A DNA stretch of 64,000 bases, taken from assembly GCA_004794655.1 (NCBI GenBank), contig SMMW01000622.1:7377501-7441500 (forward strand), read 5' to 3'. The notes under the pieces were generated by a model, which was given only the letters and a program-made list of their open reading frames with translations, was not told the DNA's origin and ran no database searches. How positions within the stretch are numbered: position 1 is the first letter of the stretch; every line of letters begins with the position of its first letter. Origin of the DNA: Marisa cornuarietis (lineage: Eukaryota > Mollusca > Gastropoda > Architaenioglossa > Ampullariidae). Both the position numbers and the translations under genes were made by a program. Below, in pieces: positions 12,020-24,370 of this stretch.

Positions 12020-15000
12020 CTTTATAAATGTAAAATTCAACCCTTCATATATTCGAGGAATTTGTGTAGATACAAGCAAAACAAAAGTATTATAAATAAT
12101 GTAAACATAAATCTGTTAAGATTTCCCTTCCAACTATTCCCAAAAGAAATAGTTTACAATCAGTGATTGAGACTATGAATCTTTGATGCAGCCTGGAACT
12201 TCCAATGGTTATCAATGCAAGCATGATGGGTCCAAAGTTTTCCCTCCACATAGCTGCATAATTGTATTTTTGAAAGAAGACTTTTATTTATTTTATACTT
12301 TTGATTTTTTTATTCTTTTTATTTTTACCTGAAAATTATGATATTACTAGCAGATTACAACTTTTGCAACTTGGTGACAGTTAAGGTGTATGATTGGTGC
12401 AAATATTTTATGGAATCAAAGGCCATTGCACAGCCAGACCTAACTTCTTTTCATGGATCTGCAACCGTCAGAATCTGCAGGTTTTGATTCAGTAACGTCA
12501 TCAACTGTGATCCTCCAATAAAAACTATTTTTGTCCAGGTTTGAGAAATCAGATTAGACTTTCTATTTCCGCCTGTCAAATCATGGTTACCACATTGAAC
12601 TGCTCAGAAATATGTTCGAGTTGTATGTGTGTGTGATTGTGTTGTGTTAACTTCATTTGAGCGTTTTGGAGCTGTAGTACATGCACAGTGAATTGTATTT
12701 ATTTAACTTCCATTAGGAAATAATTACTTTTGTATGCATGCAAGATTTACCAGAATTGTTTGGTTTGTTACAAATCATCAATTCCAAAAATATGAGCAGA
12801 TAAACTTTTTTTTTTTTTTTTTTTTTGTTAAATACCTGTGCCACTGTAGAAGTGTAATTGGTATGGATATGCCTGATTAAACTCACCTCACAATTATCCC
12901 ACTGGCTCTGCCTTGATGACAATTATACAGATTGTGCAGCATGGTGACAGCAGTATATTAAGATGAGATAATGCAGTGTATTTTCATTCAAAAAAGAAAA
13001 TCTTATTTTTGCGATACTGATATACATGTATTTTAATTTTGGAATGCTTCTGTTGTCCCTTATTTAGTTTAACTCAAAACACTCAAAAAGTTCATTATTA
13101 GATATTGTTGCTAAGTGAACTACTGAAGATCATTTAAAAGATTTTTATGAAATGGGAATAAAAAGGCATGTATCCTTACATTTGAATGCGCTGAACTCTA
13201 TCCAAAAAACGCGAAGTTGACTATACCAGGCTGTTGCTTTTTTAGATTTTCTGCTTTTTTTAACAGTACCTACTTTTCTACAACAAAATCCTATTTTATC
13301 TCTCAGTTTTCTCAGTTGTATCTCTTTCTCACCTTTGGCATTTTCAAACTTTAATAACTAAGTAATTGATGACAACAGCTAAAAGAATTTGAAGCTGTCT
13401 GTTTATATATTGTTCTTTAAAATAACAGCAACATATAGTCAGGCTTTTTAGACACTGACTTATAATGTTTCAGTTGTAATGTTTTTCAATTTTGTTATCC
13501 AAAAAAAGTGGACAATTCAGGAAATAGTTGTGAGAGAAATGGCATTCCACAGCATAACAGAGACATTGTATGCAACAGCAAGCAATAACATATGTACTAT
13601 GTAGCATGGTTATGATATTAAATTTTGAAATTTCTTGTTTAGCAGCAAATTTATATTGTTTCTTTGACAACAGTGGTTACTGTCACAAGAAACGGTTCTT
13701 TTTCTCTCTATCCTGTTGATAGATACGCAATAGGTCGGTCAATAAGTGATGTAGTAATACCGTGTCACTCCTTTCACATCCTTCGTCCATCTGCTGAAAG
13801 AAACCTGGTTTCATTTTTTTTTTTTTTTTACATTATTGGCAAGTATTTTGTCGTGCTAATGATTGGGTTTGTGAACAATGATTTGAGTGTGTGAGCTAGT
13901 GGATGTATAGATTTATCTGTAGCCATAATTTGTATTTTTACTCATATGTGTGAAAGTATAATTTCAAAACATCTAAATTTGAATCTTTTTAAAAAAAACT
14001 TATTTAAACTTCCTCTATGGCATTACCATTATAGTTAAATGTTTTAAAATGTGGATACTTGTAGTTGCAGGCAGTAAATGTTCTTGAGCAGGAATGTTTT
14101 CAGCAGCCTTATTTATTCCCACTATTATGTCTGCTGTCAACTTCCATCTTCCCATATACTTTTATGACCTGACCTGCTCATCAAATAAATTAAACTTCTC
14201 AAGTAGATGTATGTTAGGCATTCCAGTATTATTTTGCTTACAAGACCCTATGGTCTCAGCTTGCAATTGTTTATCATATTCAGCTCAAATTTATTTGATA
14301 ACCAGAGCCATACGTCTGTAAAGAATCATAATGGTGTTAAAATGGCAGCATTTGAAACTTAAATCTTCTGTTTGTAACCGATTGCTGATTTTCCATGCCT
14401 TTCATAAATTGAGGCATGTGAAGGATCGGGAGCTTTATAAAATTTGGTTATTGAAGGCAGAAGGGTCCAGACTTACTCCCATTGTATTAGCAAGTTCCTC
14501 ACAACATTGTCTTCATAAAGCATAGTGCTGTACACCGTGACCTCAAAGGGGAATGTTATTATATATTGATTTTAATGCCAAAATATCTTTTTGGCTCACG
14601 TTTCAGTTCGGAATATTAGTTATATATCGAGTCACTTGAAGACATGTTTGTTATAAACCTGAAATCTGAAGCAGGAAAACCTGTTGCAAAGATGACAAGT
14701 ATTCAATTGCAAGTGTTGTTTGTTTTTGTTTTTTTTTTTTTAATAAAAGAGGTTTTGTGTGACTTAACATAGAAATTTATGCAAAAATAATTATGATAAA
14801 GGTAAAATAGGGATAATGTGCACTACATTTAAAAAATAATTAAAAGGTTGAAAATGAAATGAATTTTCTAGAAGAAATTTTTACTTTCCAGGTTACTTAT
14901 GGTAAACAAAGGGTCACTTTTTGGAATATCTCTTCTCCCCCATTCCCCCCTCAAACACCTTATGATATTTTAGACACTATTTGTTAAAGTTAATAAAGCC

Positions 15001-17251
15001 TTGAAAGTGCGATTTCAGGTGGTCGAAGGCTGATAATCAAAATGTGGAGCTTTCACAACTGTGATGTATGTGAAAAATGTGAAGTCTGAAGGATACTATG
15101 TACCTGGTTTGAATTTGTATATATTTTGCCTGTTAAGTCACAAAAATGGGAAAACTAGGAAACCACATAAGTGTAAGAAGGTAGTTTAGTTTCTTATGAT
15201 ATGGTAATTTAATTGTGAGAATTTGCTGTTGATGTTTTAGAAACTCATCAGTTAATGCTAAATCTAACTTGTCAGTAAATATTGTTTAGGAGTTTTTCAT
15301 GTACATTGTAATTTTACAAAATAACAAATACAAAAACTTTATATAAATATATCTGAAGGTTTCAGCTTGCAAGGCCAGTCATTATACAATTTCTGCTAAG
15401 AAATGCTTGTTCTCCCACAAGCTGCTTTATGTGTAAATTCAGCTTTTGTTTCAAGAATTGTCACCAAGCATCATGTGATAAAGAACTTTTTAGCTCTAAC
15501 TTTGCTAGCAGTCGTGATAAAAAAAGAAAGAGAGAGGAAAACTGACATGTCTCCTGCCATGTCATCACTTTGCTTTATGTGACCACAGGTGTGGTCTGAT
15601 TTTGGGGCTTTTGAGAGACTGGAATTGTACTGATGAATATCTGTGAGTAAAGGCCTCGTGTAAATACACTGTTTTAAAAAGAACTTTTGCTGCGTCACCA
15701 GTCTTCCAACTGACCTGATTGTCGGGTTGTTCCATCTTTGTAAGTAGGAGAGCACAGTATCACCAAAGACAAGATATTCCCAGTCTAAAACTTTTTGGGG
15801 AGGAAGAAAATTTAAACTGGATGTTGCAAGTGTGGGGTAAGTGTTCAAATTGTTGGTTTTGAAATATTAAGTTATGTGTGAAAAGGAGCACCTGAAAAAA
15901 AATCTGAAAGAACTACATAAATGTTTACTTAAAAATGATTCAATCAACAGTGTTTGTCTCATGACTCACGCGAAAAAACCTCATGAGCATACAAGCTCAA
16001 GTCTCCTGTGATACAAAGTAACACCTGAAATTGTTTGCATATTTCATAATCATACATCATTGTCATCACCAGTTGCTCATGAATGTAATTCTTGACATAT
16101 TTGAGCACTTCTGCTCCATCTAGAGATTAGACTTCTATGATAATGTTTTTTTTAAGAATCCCCTGCATAATGGGAAGTCAGAAACAATGTTTTGCATTTT
16201 AAACCTGTATGTAACTATCAACAGGTTATGGAAATGAGGTAATAAAGTGTGGAAGGATACGGAGGTCAGTCAAGAGGGGTTTTTTTTTTCAAATGTCATC
16301 AAATAGTGAATAGACTGCACATGACACAGATATGTTGGTGCTTTTGCTGGAGGTAGCTACAAAAGACTGCCTCCTAGATCTGTCTGGGAAATGTGCAAAC
16401 ATTCAAAAAAAATTTTTTTGTCTATTAAAATAAAAAAAATAATGAGTTGTGGCTTTTTTCCTCCCACTTACAATAGACTATTAGAAATTTAAGTTCGGAG
16501 TTTGAGACAGAATGCATGAGTTCATTAAACCTAGATATTTGCTTTCATACAGTTGAACCCAGGAATAGTAATTTAATTATTTGCAGAAAAGTGTTCCAGT
16601 GGTGGTAACCATATTTTCTTTATTCTTATGAGGATAATTTCTACCTCCTTCCTGCATAGCTAATTCCTGCTTACTGAATAGCCCCAAATAATTATGCGTA
16701 CGCACCTTATAACAACCTTTTTTATATCTTTAACTACTGATGCACAATCAACAAAATTCATGGAAAATATTACATTAAGATCTGAATCAGCTGCAACAAT
16801 TTCAGTCTGCGTGAAAGAAGCCCTACAAGTAAAAATTATCTGATAAGAGTTGACTTTCATAAATTTGCAAGAATTTAGCAAAAGCAAAAATTTGATGCCC
16901 TGTTGCCATCATAATTTTATGTATGAGTCCCATATACTTTAACTTGTGACTTACTATGAATATTTACACAAACAGCATGACTAATGAAAAGGCATTACAG
17001 GACTTAGTCTACTTGCTCACTTATATAAGACTGACTATAATGCATTGCTTTCCAGGAACCTATTAATATTCATCAGATTAAAAAAAAAAAAAAGTCTGTG
17101 AAATAATGTTAGTGAATCCAGCACAGTATTCAAAATGTTGAATGTGCATGAGTTGTTTCTGACCACAATTTAGATGCACAGTACAATCTCAGTTTCTGCT
17201 GCAGCACAGCTGCTTTTAAACTGCTGTACACGAAGGATCAACCTGACATGA
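12020..17251. other. CCNF 3' UTR and spacer, no gene recognised
   Basis: AT-rich with many T-runs. An AATAAA at 12518-12523 is the first good candidate polyadenylation signal for CCNF, about 500 bp after the stop; another AATAAA occurs near 14992. Isolated open frames, such as 15471-15848 (-, 125 codons), have no recognisable motif, no splice context and low-complexity composition. I see no tRNA, rRNA or transposon ends here. Confidence 0.5.
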
Positions 17252-17257
17252 TTTATT
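17252..17257 (-). terminator. Polyadenylation signal of the alpha-tubulin gene
   Basis: TTTATT on the plus strand is AATAAA on the gene strand, starting about 32 bases after the tubulin stop codon (17289-17291). That implies a very short 3' UTR. Confidence 0.6.
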
Positions 17258-17288
17258 TATAGAAAATATTACAGTTTTCTGTTCCTAT

Positions 17289-20200
17289 CTAGTATTCTGC
17301 TTCATCTGTCCCATCGCCATTTGAAGTCACATAGTCAGCTCCAACTTCCTCATAATCCTTTTCTAGAGCCGCCAGATCTTCCCGAGCTTCAGAAAATTCT
17401 GCCTCCTCCATGCCCTCCCCAACAAACCAGTGCACGAAAGCACGCTTTGCGAACATCAAGTCAAATTTGTAGTCAAGGTGGGACCAAGCCTCAGCTATGG
17501 CTGTTGTGTTGGTCAGCATGGTCACACCTCGAGGCACCTTGGCCAGGTCACCACCTGGCACCACCGTTGGTGGTTGATAGTTGATGCCCACCTGGTCAAA
17601 GATCACAAAGGTTTGGATTAGCTCTATTATTTTTCTTATGGTTGGGGGTCCCTTATACAAGGCCAGTGTTCTCATCTTTTTCCCGAAACTAATAAATATG
17701 CACAGTTCTGGCCGAACATTTTTCTCAAAGGAAACTTAGGCAAATTTTATGGTAACAATAAAGAGACTTGATTTCAGCTGCTTTTATTTATTCAAGGTTT
17801 TTCACCCATATATCTTCTTGTGAGAATGTGTTTGTGCAGGACTTAGGGCAAGGTATGAGTATACATGTGTTTGTGCAAAATTAGAGACTTGTAGCAGTAC
17901 TTTGAAGCCTGTGGGACACCAGTCGACAAACTGTATGGTGCGCTTGGTCTTGATTTTGGCGATGGCGGAAGCAACATCTTTGGGCGTGACGTCACCCCGG
18001 TAAAGCATGCAGCATGCCATGTACTTGCCCTTGCGCTGGTCGCACAATACCATCTGGTTGTTGGGCTCGAAGCAGGCACTCGTGATTTCGCTGACTGTGA
18101 TCTGCTCGCTGTGGGCCTGCACAATGGATGTAATGGCGTATTTTCACTGGACTGTGAGTATTCTGACTTTGGGAAAAACAGCAACACCATTGGGAAAGGT
18201 TAGCTCATTCCAGATAAGGGGGAACAGTCTAGATCACGAAAACCTACAAAGTATACCCAGTATCATGCCTTCGTCAGTGACGGAATATCCCCAAGACAAT
18301 TGGTCCACTTAGAGACTGACTGGCATGAAAGAGAACTGGGTCATACTACGCTAGTATACTATGCTAGTATAACGCTAATTAATCGTTGTTCAAAAACAAA
18401 CATGAACGACTTCTCCCATCAAAAGAGGTTGGGCAATCCAGACTGACTATGAAAATCAGCGGGTTTTTTTCAGACATCTGTTTATGCCCCCTCAAATAAA
18501 CCTACTCTTTTAATGTTTAGAATCGTAATTCGCATATACGTTGTCTACGCTATTGTATCAATTGTAAGGTAATTTGGTTTTGATGATGTACTCAAAACCT
18601 TGGATGCGATACAGATGTCGTGCCATACCTCCCTAACCCCAATGGGAAACGGACATGAATTAAGTAGCTGGCTGGCACGAGGACCTTGACGTACGCAGCA
18701 AACCGCAGTTACCTTTTCCGCAGACAGGATGGGTGCCATGGTGGTGAGTGGGAAGTGGATGCGCGGGTAGGGCACGAGATTTGTCTGGAACTCGTTGAGG
18801 TCGACGTTCAGACATCCTCTGAATCGCAAGGAAGCCGTGATGGCTGAAATCGCCTGCGGGTGAGGAAGGCGTCAAAAGAAAATATTTTCTACCACTCATG
18901 CGCACCCCTCCACCTACCCCCACCCTCACTCCTATAGCATTAAAATGATTGTTGCGCTGGTTGTTGCACACACGATTAACCTAATAGTTATGGTCACACG
19001 ATCTCACCCTTTGAGTTTAAATCAGAACAAAGCAACAATTAATCTCTGGTATTTGGCATCAACAATTTAAGTATAGACATTAAAACATACATATCATTTT
19101 TTAAAGGCGTTTACGTTCAAGTCTGCGCTAATTCGAACATCAGTTTGCAATGAACTCTTCCAAAAGGAGAATACAAACCGAAATAAAAATATTTGGAATG
19201 GAGCGTGCTCTTATTACTCATAGTCTGTGGTAATAAACACTATAAGAGTACAAAGCGGAGATATGGAAAAGGCGGTATGCTTCCCAAAATTTGATAAGAC
19301 GCTGACCTGGCATACGAGGCGGTTGAGGTTGGAATAGGAAGGTCGATCCACATCGAGTTTAGTCTTGCACAGCTCAAAGATGGCCTGGTTGTCTAGCAAG
19401 AAGGAACAGTCACTGTGCTCCAGCAGACTGTGGGTGGCCAGCACGGCGTTATAGGGCTCCACTACGGAAGTAGCCATCTGCGGTGCCGGGTAGATGGTCA
19501 CCTCCAGCTTGGACTTCTTGCCGAAGCTCACTGAAAGGCGTTCAGCCAACAGGGAGGCAAATCCAGATCCTGTTGGCCAATGATTTGATATGAATGAGTA
19601 CCACTGACTTTTTTTTTTTTGGCCGTGGCTGTATGCTGTTTGAGATTAAAGTAGGGGTGTATTTTTGTTCTCAATCAAACTAATATAAAAACAATTTTTG
19701 TTTGAATTCACCATCCTAAGCAAGCTAGACATCCACACTCATGCGCCTTCTTCACACACAGGAATAGATAAGTAGACTTATTGATGAACATCAAGAAAGA
19801 AAGAAAGAAAAAAAAGATGAATGAGTGAAATAACGAAAAAACAAAGAAACCAAATAAATCAACAAAGCTAGCCGGGTGCACAGACACGCTTGTTGGATGG
19901 TAAACTCTAGCTGGCAGCTAAAAACTCTACAAAATATTAGAATTTTAGCAGGTAGCGCGTCTGTTCACCCAGGCCCGTATCGCTTAGCCATCCCTTTCGA
20001 AACCTAGGCTCACCTGTTCCTCCCCCGAGGCTGTGGAAGAGCATAAAGCCCTGCAAACCGTCGCACTGCTCAGCCATCTTTTGGATTCGCTCTACAACAC
20101 TGTCCACCATCTCCTTGCCTACGGTGTAGTGACCGCGCGCGAAGTTGTTGGCGGCGTCTTCCTTGCCCGTCATCATCTGCTCGGGATGGAACAGCTGTCG

Positions 20201-20795
20201 GTACGGTCCTGACCGCACCTCATCTGGAATACACACGCATGTGCTGTTATGATTTCCGAACAATGCTCGAGGTGCGCTTTCTTACCCCGTCCTTAGAAAA
20301 GCCAACGAACCGAGGCACAATTTTTTTCTGACCACTTCCATTCGTTGGTTTTTAACGATGGGACATGTGAGTTGCATTTTTACCCTTAATGATTGGGTAA
20401 AGCTCAGTACAAAATACTGTTTCCCCAAATCTGACGAATAGCCGCCATCCATTCTTGAGACACAAATAATATGCTGGTTAAAAATTGCACTTCACTCATC
20501 TATTTTTTAAAAAAAAGGTTAGATTAAAAACTGACTTACCTACGACATTTGCCTCGAGGTCCACAAAGATGGCTCGCGGTACCCGCTTGCCGGAACCAGC
20601 CTCGCTGAAGAAGGTAAAATAGTTCTCGCGGTCTCCATCGACCTGCCCATTGGGCTGCATTTGGTCCGCATCTTGGACCTTTGACTCCGAGGGCCACCCG
20701 TCAGGCTGGATACCGTGCTCCAGACAGTACAGCTCCCAGCAGGCACTGCCCAGCTGCACGCCGGCCTGACCGATGTGAAGACTCAGCACCTCTTG
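17289..20795 (-). CDS. Divergent alpha-tubulin
   Basis: GTP-binding half of the alpha/beta-tubulin dimer of microtubules. Exons in order: 20540-20795, 20014-20223, 19307-19569, 18713-18853, 17901-18116, 17289-17591; all phases fit, giving 462 codons plus an upstream start Met. Seen: [10 protein letters not shown], the tubulin GTPase signature [20 protein letters not shown] carrying the conserved alpha-subunit Glu used for hydrolysis of beta-tubulin [36 protein letters not shown] and a C-terminal Glu-Tyr. Odd: an insertion of about 11 residues follows HGIQPDG, the acetylatable Lys40 aligns with Gly, and the second exon begins QEVLSL where most alpha-tubulins read MREC. The last-but-one donor is AAA|GTACTG. 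A start exon is not resolved: MP|GTAAGT at 22812-22817 is in phase, while an unspliced ATG at 20852 would add 19 odd residues. Confidence 0.95.
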
Positions 20796-21038
20796 CTGGC
20801 AGAGGCAGAATTGCAGGTTTGATAAATAAATGGATGTACCATAAACTAACAAGAGGATTAACCAGAATATTAAGGACTTACAAGACAGACATTGTACTGC
20901 GTAAACGGGATAAAATAATAAATACTAAAAGTATGAATTTGTTTCCGACCATGATCCGCTTGCTTTCTTGCACTGAGCTTTTTCATAATAAAATATAACG
21001 GAAAATAGAAAGCTATAGTTAAGGGTAATCCCCTAACC

Positions 21039-21290
21039 TTTCGGTGTTAGAGACCTCACATATCTCAAGGCCAGGTTTTTCTTGGGGGGGGGGTGGTGGT
21101 GGTGGTAGGGAAGGGAGTTTTTTATGTCTTTATTTTTGGAGGGGATATGGGGTGAGATGTTGCGTATATTCTTCCTCTCGCTGCTTTTTCTTCCACCGCC
21201 GACTAGCCAACCAGGTACTCGATCCATTCAACAGAAGAGTTGAATGAAAACGTATAATGTGCCCACAGGTATCGAATCCCCCTTCTCTTG
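21039..21290 (-). mobile_element. SINE family B, copy 1 (diverged)
   Basis: It shares the 3' segment GTTAGAGACC, then ATCTCAAGGCCA (plus-strand reading) with 41166-41395. On the minus strand the distal part has a B-box-like GGATTCGATACC and TTGGCTAGTCGG. A G-run and GGT repeats (21086-21106) interrupt it. I infer a degraded tRNA-derived SINE. Confidence 0.5.
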
Positions 21291-22811
21291 GAAAAAAGCT
21301 CGTGATAATCGTCAGCGGTAAATGGTCTGTAAACTTATTTTCTACGGTCGTGTATATGTGATTTGAGACTTCGCTATTTCTTCTTTACATGCTCCACCTC
21401 ATTGTTTAAACATCTTGTATTGCATGCAGAAGATTTCCATATGTGAACTTGCAGTAGGGCCACTGTACTGACGTATTAACAAGAAGATATAGGCCTACAA
21501 ACATGACACTTGAGAAGACCATTCACACGCGACCTGTGACTCAGATACACTAGGTAACTTTTAACGACCGTGCGATGTGTTCGTTTCCGAGATCTTATAC
21601 CATAACTTTTAAATATAATCTTTCCCTTGATTGTCATCTTTGTCTTGTTCTGTTTCTCTCTAAAAAGCCTTAAACTCTACGTGTTTTCATGAGCGTTACT
21701 TTTCATCTACTTTATAAGCTGGATCGGAGAGAAATACTATGTGTATAACGCCATAATTTATGCTATATATTCTCCTCCCTTTAAATTGATATTTAATTAA
21801 AAATAAAGATGTTTCGAACAGCAAGCGGATTTAAAGGGCGGGTGAGAGTAGGACTAGACTTAGTAACCTCTTTAATATGCCAAACAGGGCTAAAACGATC
21901 AGTGTGCAATTATGCTGCATCACTGATTTTTTTTTTGGGGGGAGGGGGAATAGCTTTACGCGCTACACGTTCAACGACAGTTTCGGACATGTTTTGTCTA
22001 GAGGGAGCCAGCCCCTGCACAAAAGAAGAGAAAATAAAATGAGAAAGCTGATAAAAGAGGACCACAAAACTACTTTAAAAAATGGAAACAAGATCGTAGT
22101 GGACCTGTGTTGTTAAGAATCCTTGCTAGTACACCTGTACCTAATGACACGTGGGATCTGACTCACGGTAGCGTATGTCATAGAAGCATGACCTATAGGT
22201 ACACAAATGCAGCATTTTTATCTTCAAAAACTTATCTAGAGCGGATAATTTAGACTGCCGGATAAAGGGGCCGAAGTAACAGAAATGTTATCTCCTGTCC
22301 TCGTAAACACCTGTTGGTTTCATATACCTATAACATAGCTGGTCCAGCCGAGGACCTATAGGATGTAGCAGTGTTGAACGTGTTCACAGGAACTAGACAA
22401 ACATATAGCACACTGTGCACATGTGCTGCGTCACCTGCATGTGCAGTTTATTAGAGCATTTGTCTACTCACCTGGTTTTGTGCGTATATGTGTGTATTTG
22501 ACCTGTCACGAAAGCTAATATATATGCTTTGTTCACCAATATGAAACTAATATCTAACTCTGAAAATATTTGTTATCAGTCACTGCTAAGAAACTAATAT
22601 TTCAATAGAAAACGTGTCGGCAGTGGACAAAAACAACCCATATACTAATTTGCTTACCGCTGGCCAAAATGTTTTTTTTACACACTCATCCTATCTACTC
22701 TTGATTCAGTACGTTTTAACAAACTTACCTGTAGTTCGCTATTAACTTGCTTTCCTCTGAAAAACGAACACTCGCTAGTTAACAAATTACACTGAAAAGT
22801 CCAATACTTAC

Positions 22812-22817
22812 TGGCAT
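22812..22817 (-). CDS. Possible first coding exon of the alpha-tubulin
   Basis: On the minus strand, ATG CCA is followed directly by a strong donor, GTAAGT (22811 downwards). It ends in phase 0, as the 20795 acceptor requires, giving [14 protein letters not shown]. Known: many animal alpha-tubulin genes split the start codon from the rest with a long first intron. There is no transcript evidence, and other ATG|GT sites could serve. Confidence 0.25.
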
Positions 22818-24124
22818 TTCTTGAGATGATGATCAACGACACGATGAGAATTAAAATGATGTGGTGACAAGTTACAATTAAAACGATGATCTGTGGCGTT
22901 TTCAAATTAAAACTGCACTCAGCTCGACACCCGAGTTAAGGATCGGACGCGAGGCAGCAGAGATGTGGCTGACCTCGTTGATGAGGCACGTGCCTATATA
23001 CAGCCCCGTGTCAAAGTGCAAACTTGCAGGTAAGATTAGCCCTTTAAGCTACTCACTGAAGTGGATACAATTCTGCTTTAGCGCATTTTGCACTACCCCC
23101 CCCCCCCAAAAAAAAAGCATTTAGATTCTAAAAGCTGTTCTTGTTCAGGAAAGCTTATTTAAATAAAAACACAGCTGTTTCCCCCCCCCCCTTCAAAACT
23201 CTCCCCTGTCTCCCTTTGTGGACCGCACACTCTCTGTATCATCTATTTTTCCATTTAGACACAAGTATAAGGCTACTACGGGATGCGTAATTGTGACAAT
23301 AATATCTTATTGCTCACATACACTGCTTCCACGTAAGCTCAGCAATCGTCAGTCAGCTTCAAGGTTTTTAAAATGAGTCACTGCAGTTTTAGTTGAGGAG
23401 CAAGCGAAGTCATTATCATACATCCGCACTCTGAAAGGTACAGCCGAAGGTAAACACCGTGAATGCAACGTTTTCGCCGAACCATCGATCGTAAAATACA
23501 GTACGACTACCTCCGGCCTTCAAAAAAAAAAAAAAAAATGTTATGACTCATTAGCTTGTCTGTGGGTGAAGGTTGACTGAAGGAAGATGTAACGTTGACG
23601 AAAATTAGGGTCACAATAGCGAGAGAAGAGGATCGATCAGGAGGGCGGACAGACGAACTTTTACACACGTGCGCAGGTAGGCGCGCGTGCAAAAACGACG
23701 GAGCGTCGTATACATAGGTACGTCGCAATTTCTTCTGCATAGTATTTTTGCGTTAGGGACCACCGGTGATATCTGTGGCATCAGTGAAAATAAACATGCT
23801 CTGGGCAAGCAAATGCGCACCGTACATAGCCCGTAACAGCAGTTATCGAAAGGAATATTATATGCCAGATTTGATGGGGATCAGACAAACGATGTCGATT
23901 TGATGAAGCTTCGACCAACAGACGGTTTGCTTTTTAACTGCTTTAGTGTAAATAAAATGCTTGTTAAACATCACTTAAACTATCTTTTTCCACAATATTT
24001 GATTATTCTAAAGTTTTACAAGACGCCTCTATTTTTGTTACATCATCCTTTTACAAATATAACAGCAATTAATGTCTCGGTTCCCACTGATCATCTTCTA
24101 CAGAAAGACAATATTGTAAACGAT

Positions 24125-24370
24125 AGTGACGTGGGTTGCAGCAAGGACCGCCGAGTGCCAGCGCGGGCAGCCGGGGCAGGCGACCTTTTGATCGGGTTTA
24201 TTTTCCCGGTCTATAATAATATGCTTAATTCGATTGACCAAGGCAGGCCCGCTTTACAGCCGTGGGCCCGGATAAAGCACTCCCCGCTGACCCCTCTCTT
24301 TAGGCCTGCCGAGAGCCAGAAACTCAGTATACGGCCTTGCGAAGCACATATCAATCCAAGAGAGAGTTAA
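24125..24370. other. Unexplained GC-rich block
   Basis: About 245 bp much richer in G+C than its surroundings. It lies inside an open frame (23900-24370, +) that includes the AT-rich upstream part, so the frame itself is weak evidence. There is no match to a protein or RNA that I recognise. It could be an old mobile element, an exon or a regulatory island. Confidence 0.3.

Noticed and set aside
15471..15848. 125-codon minus-strand open frame
   Set aside because: No recognisable motif, no splice partner, AT-rich surroundings; most likely chance.
20496..20852. Unspliced tubulin start at ATG 20852
   Set aside because: It would add a 19-residue hydrophobic leader, which tubulins do not have; a good splice acceptor lies exactly before the conserved start.
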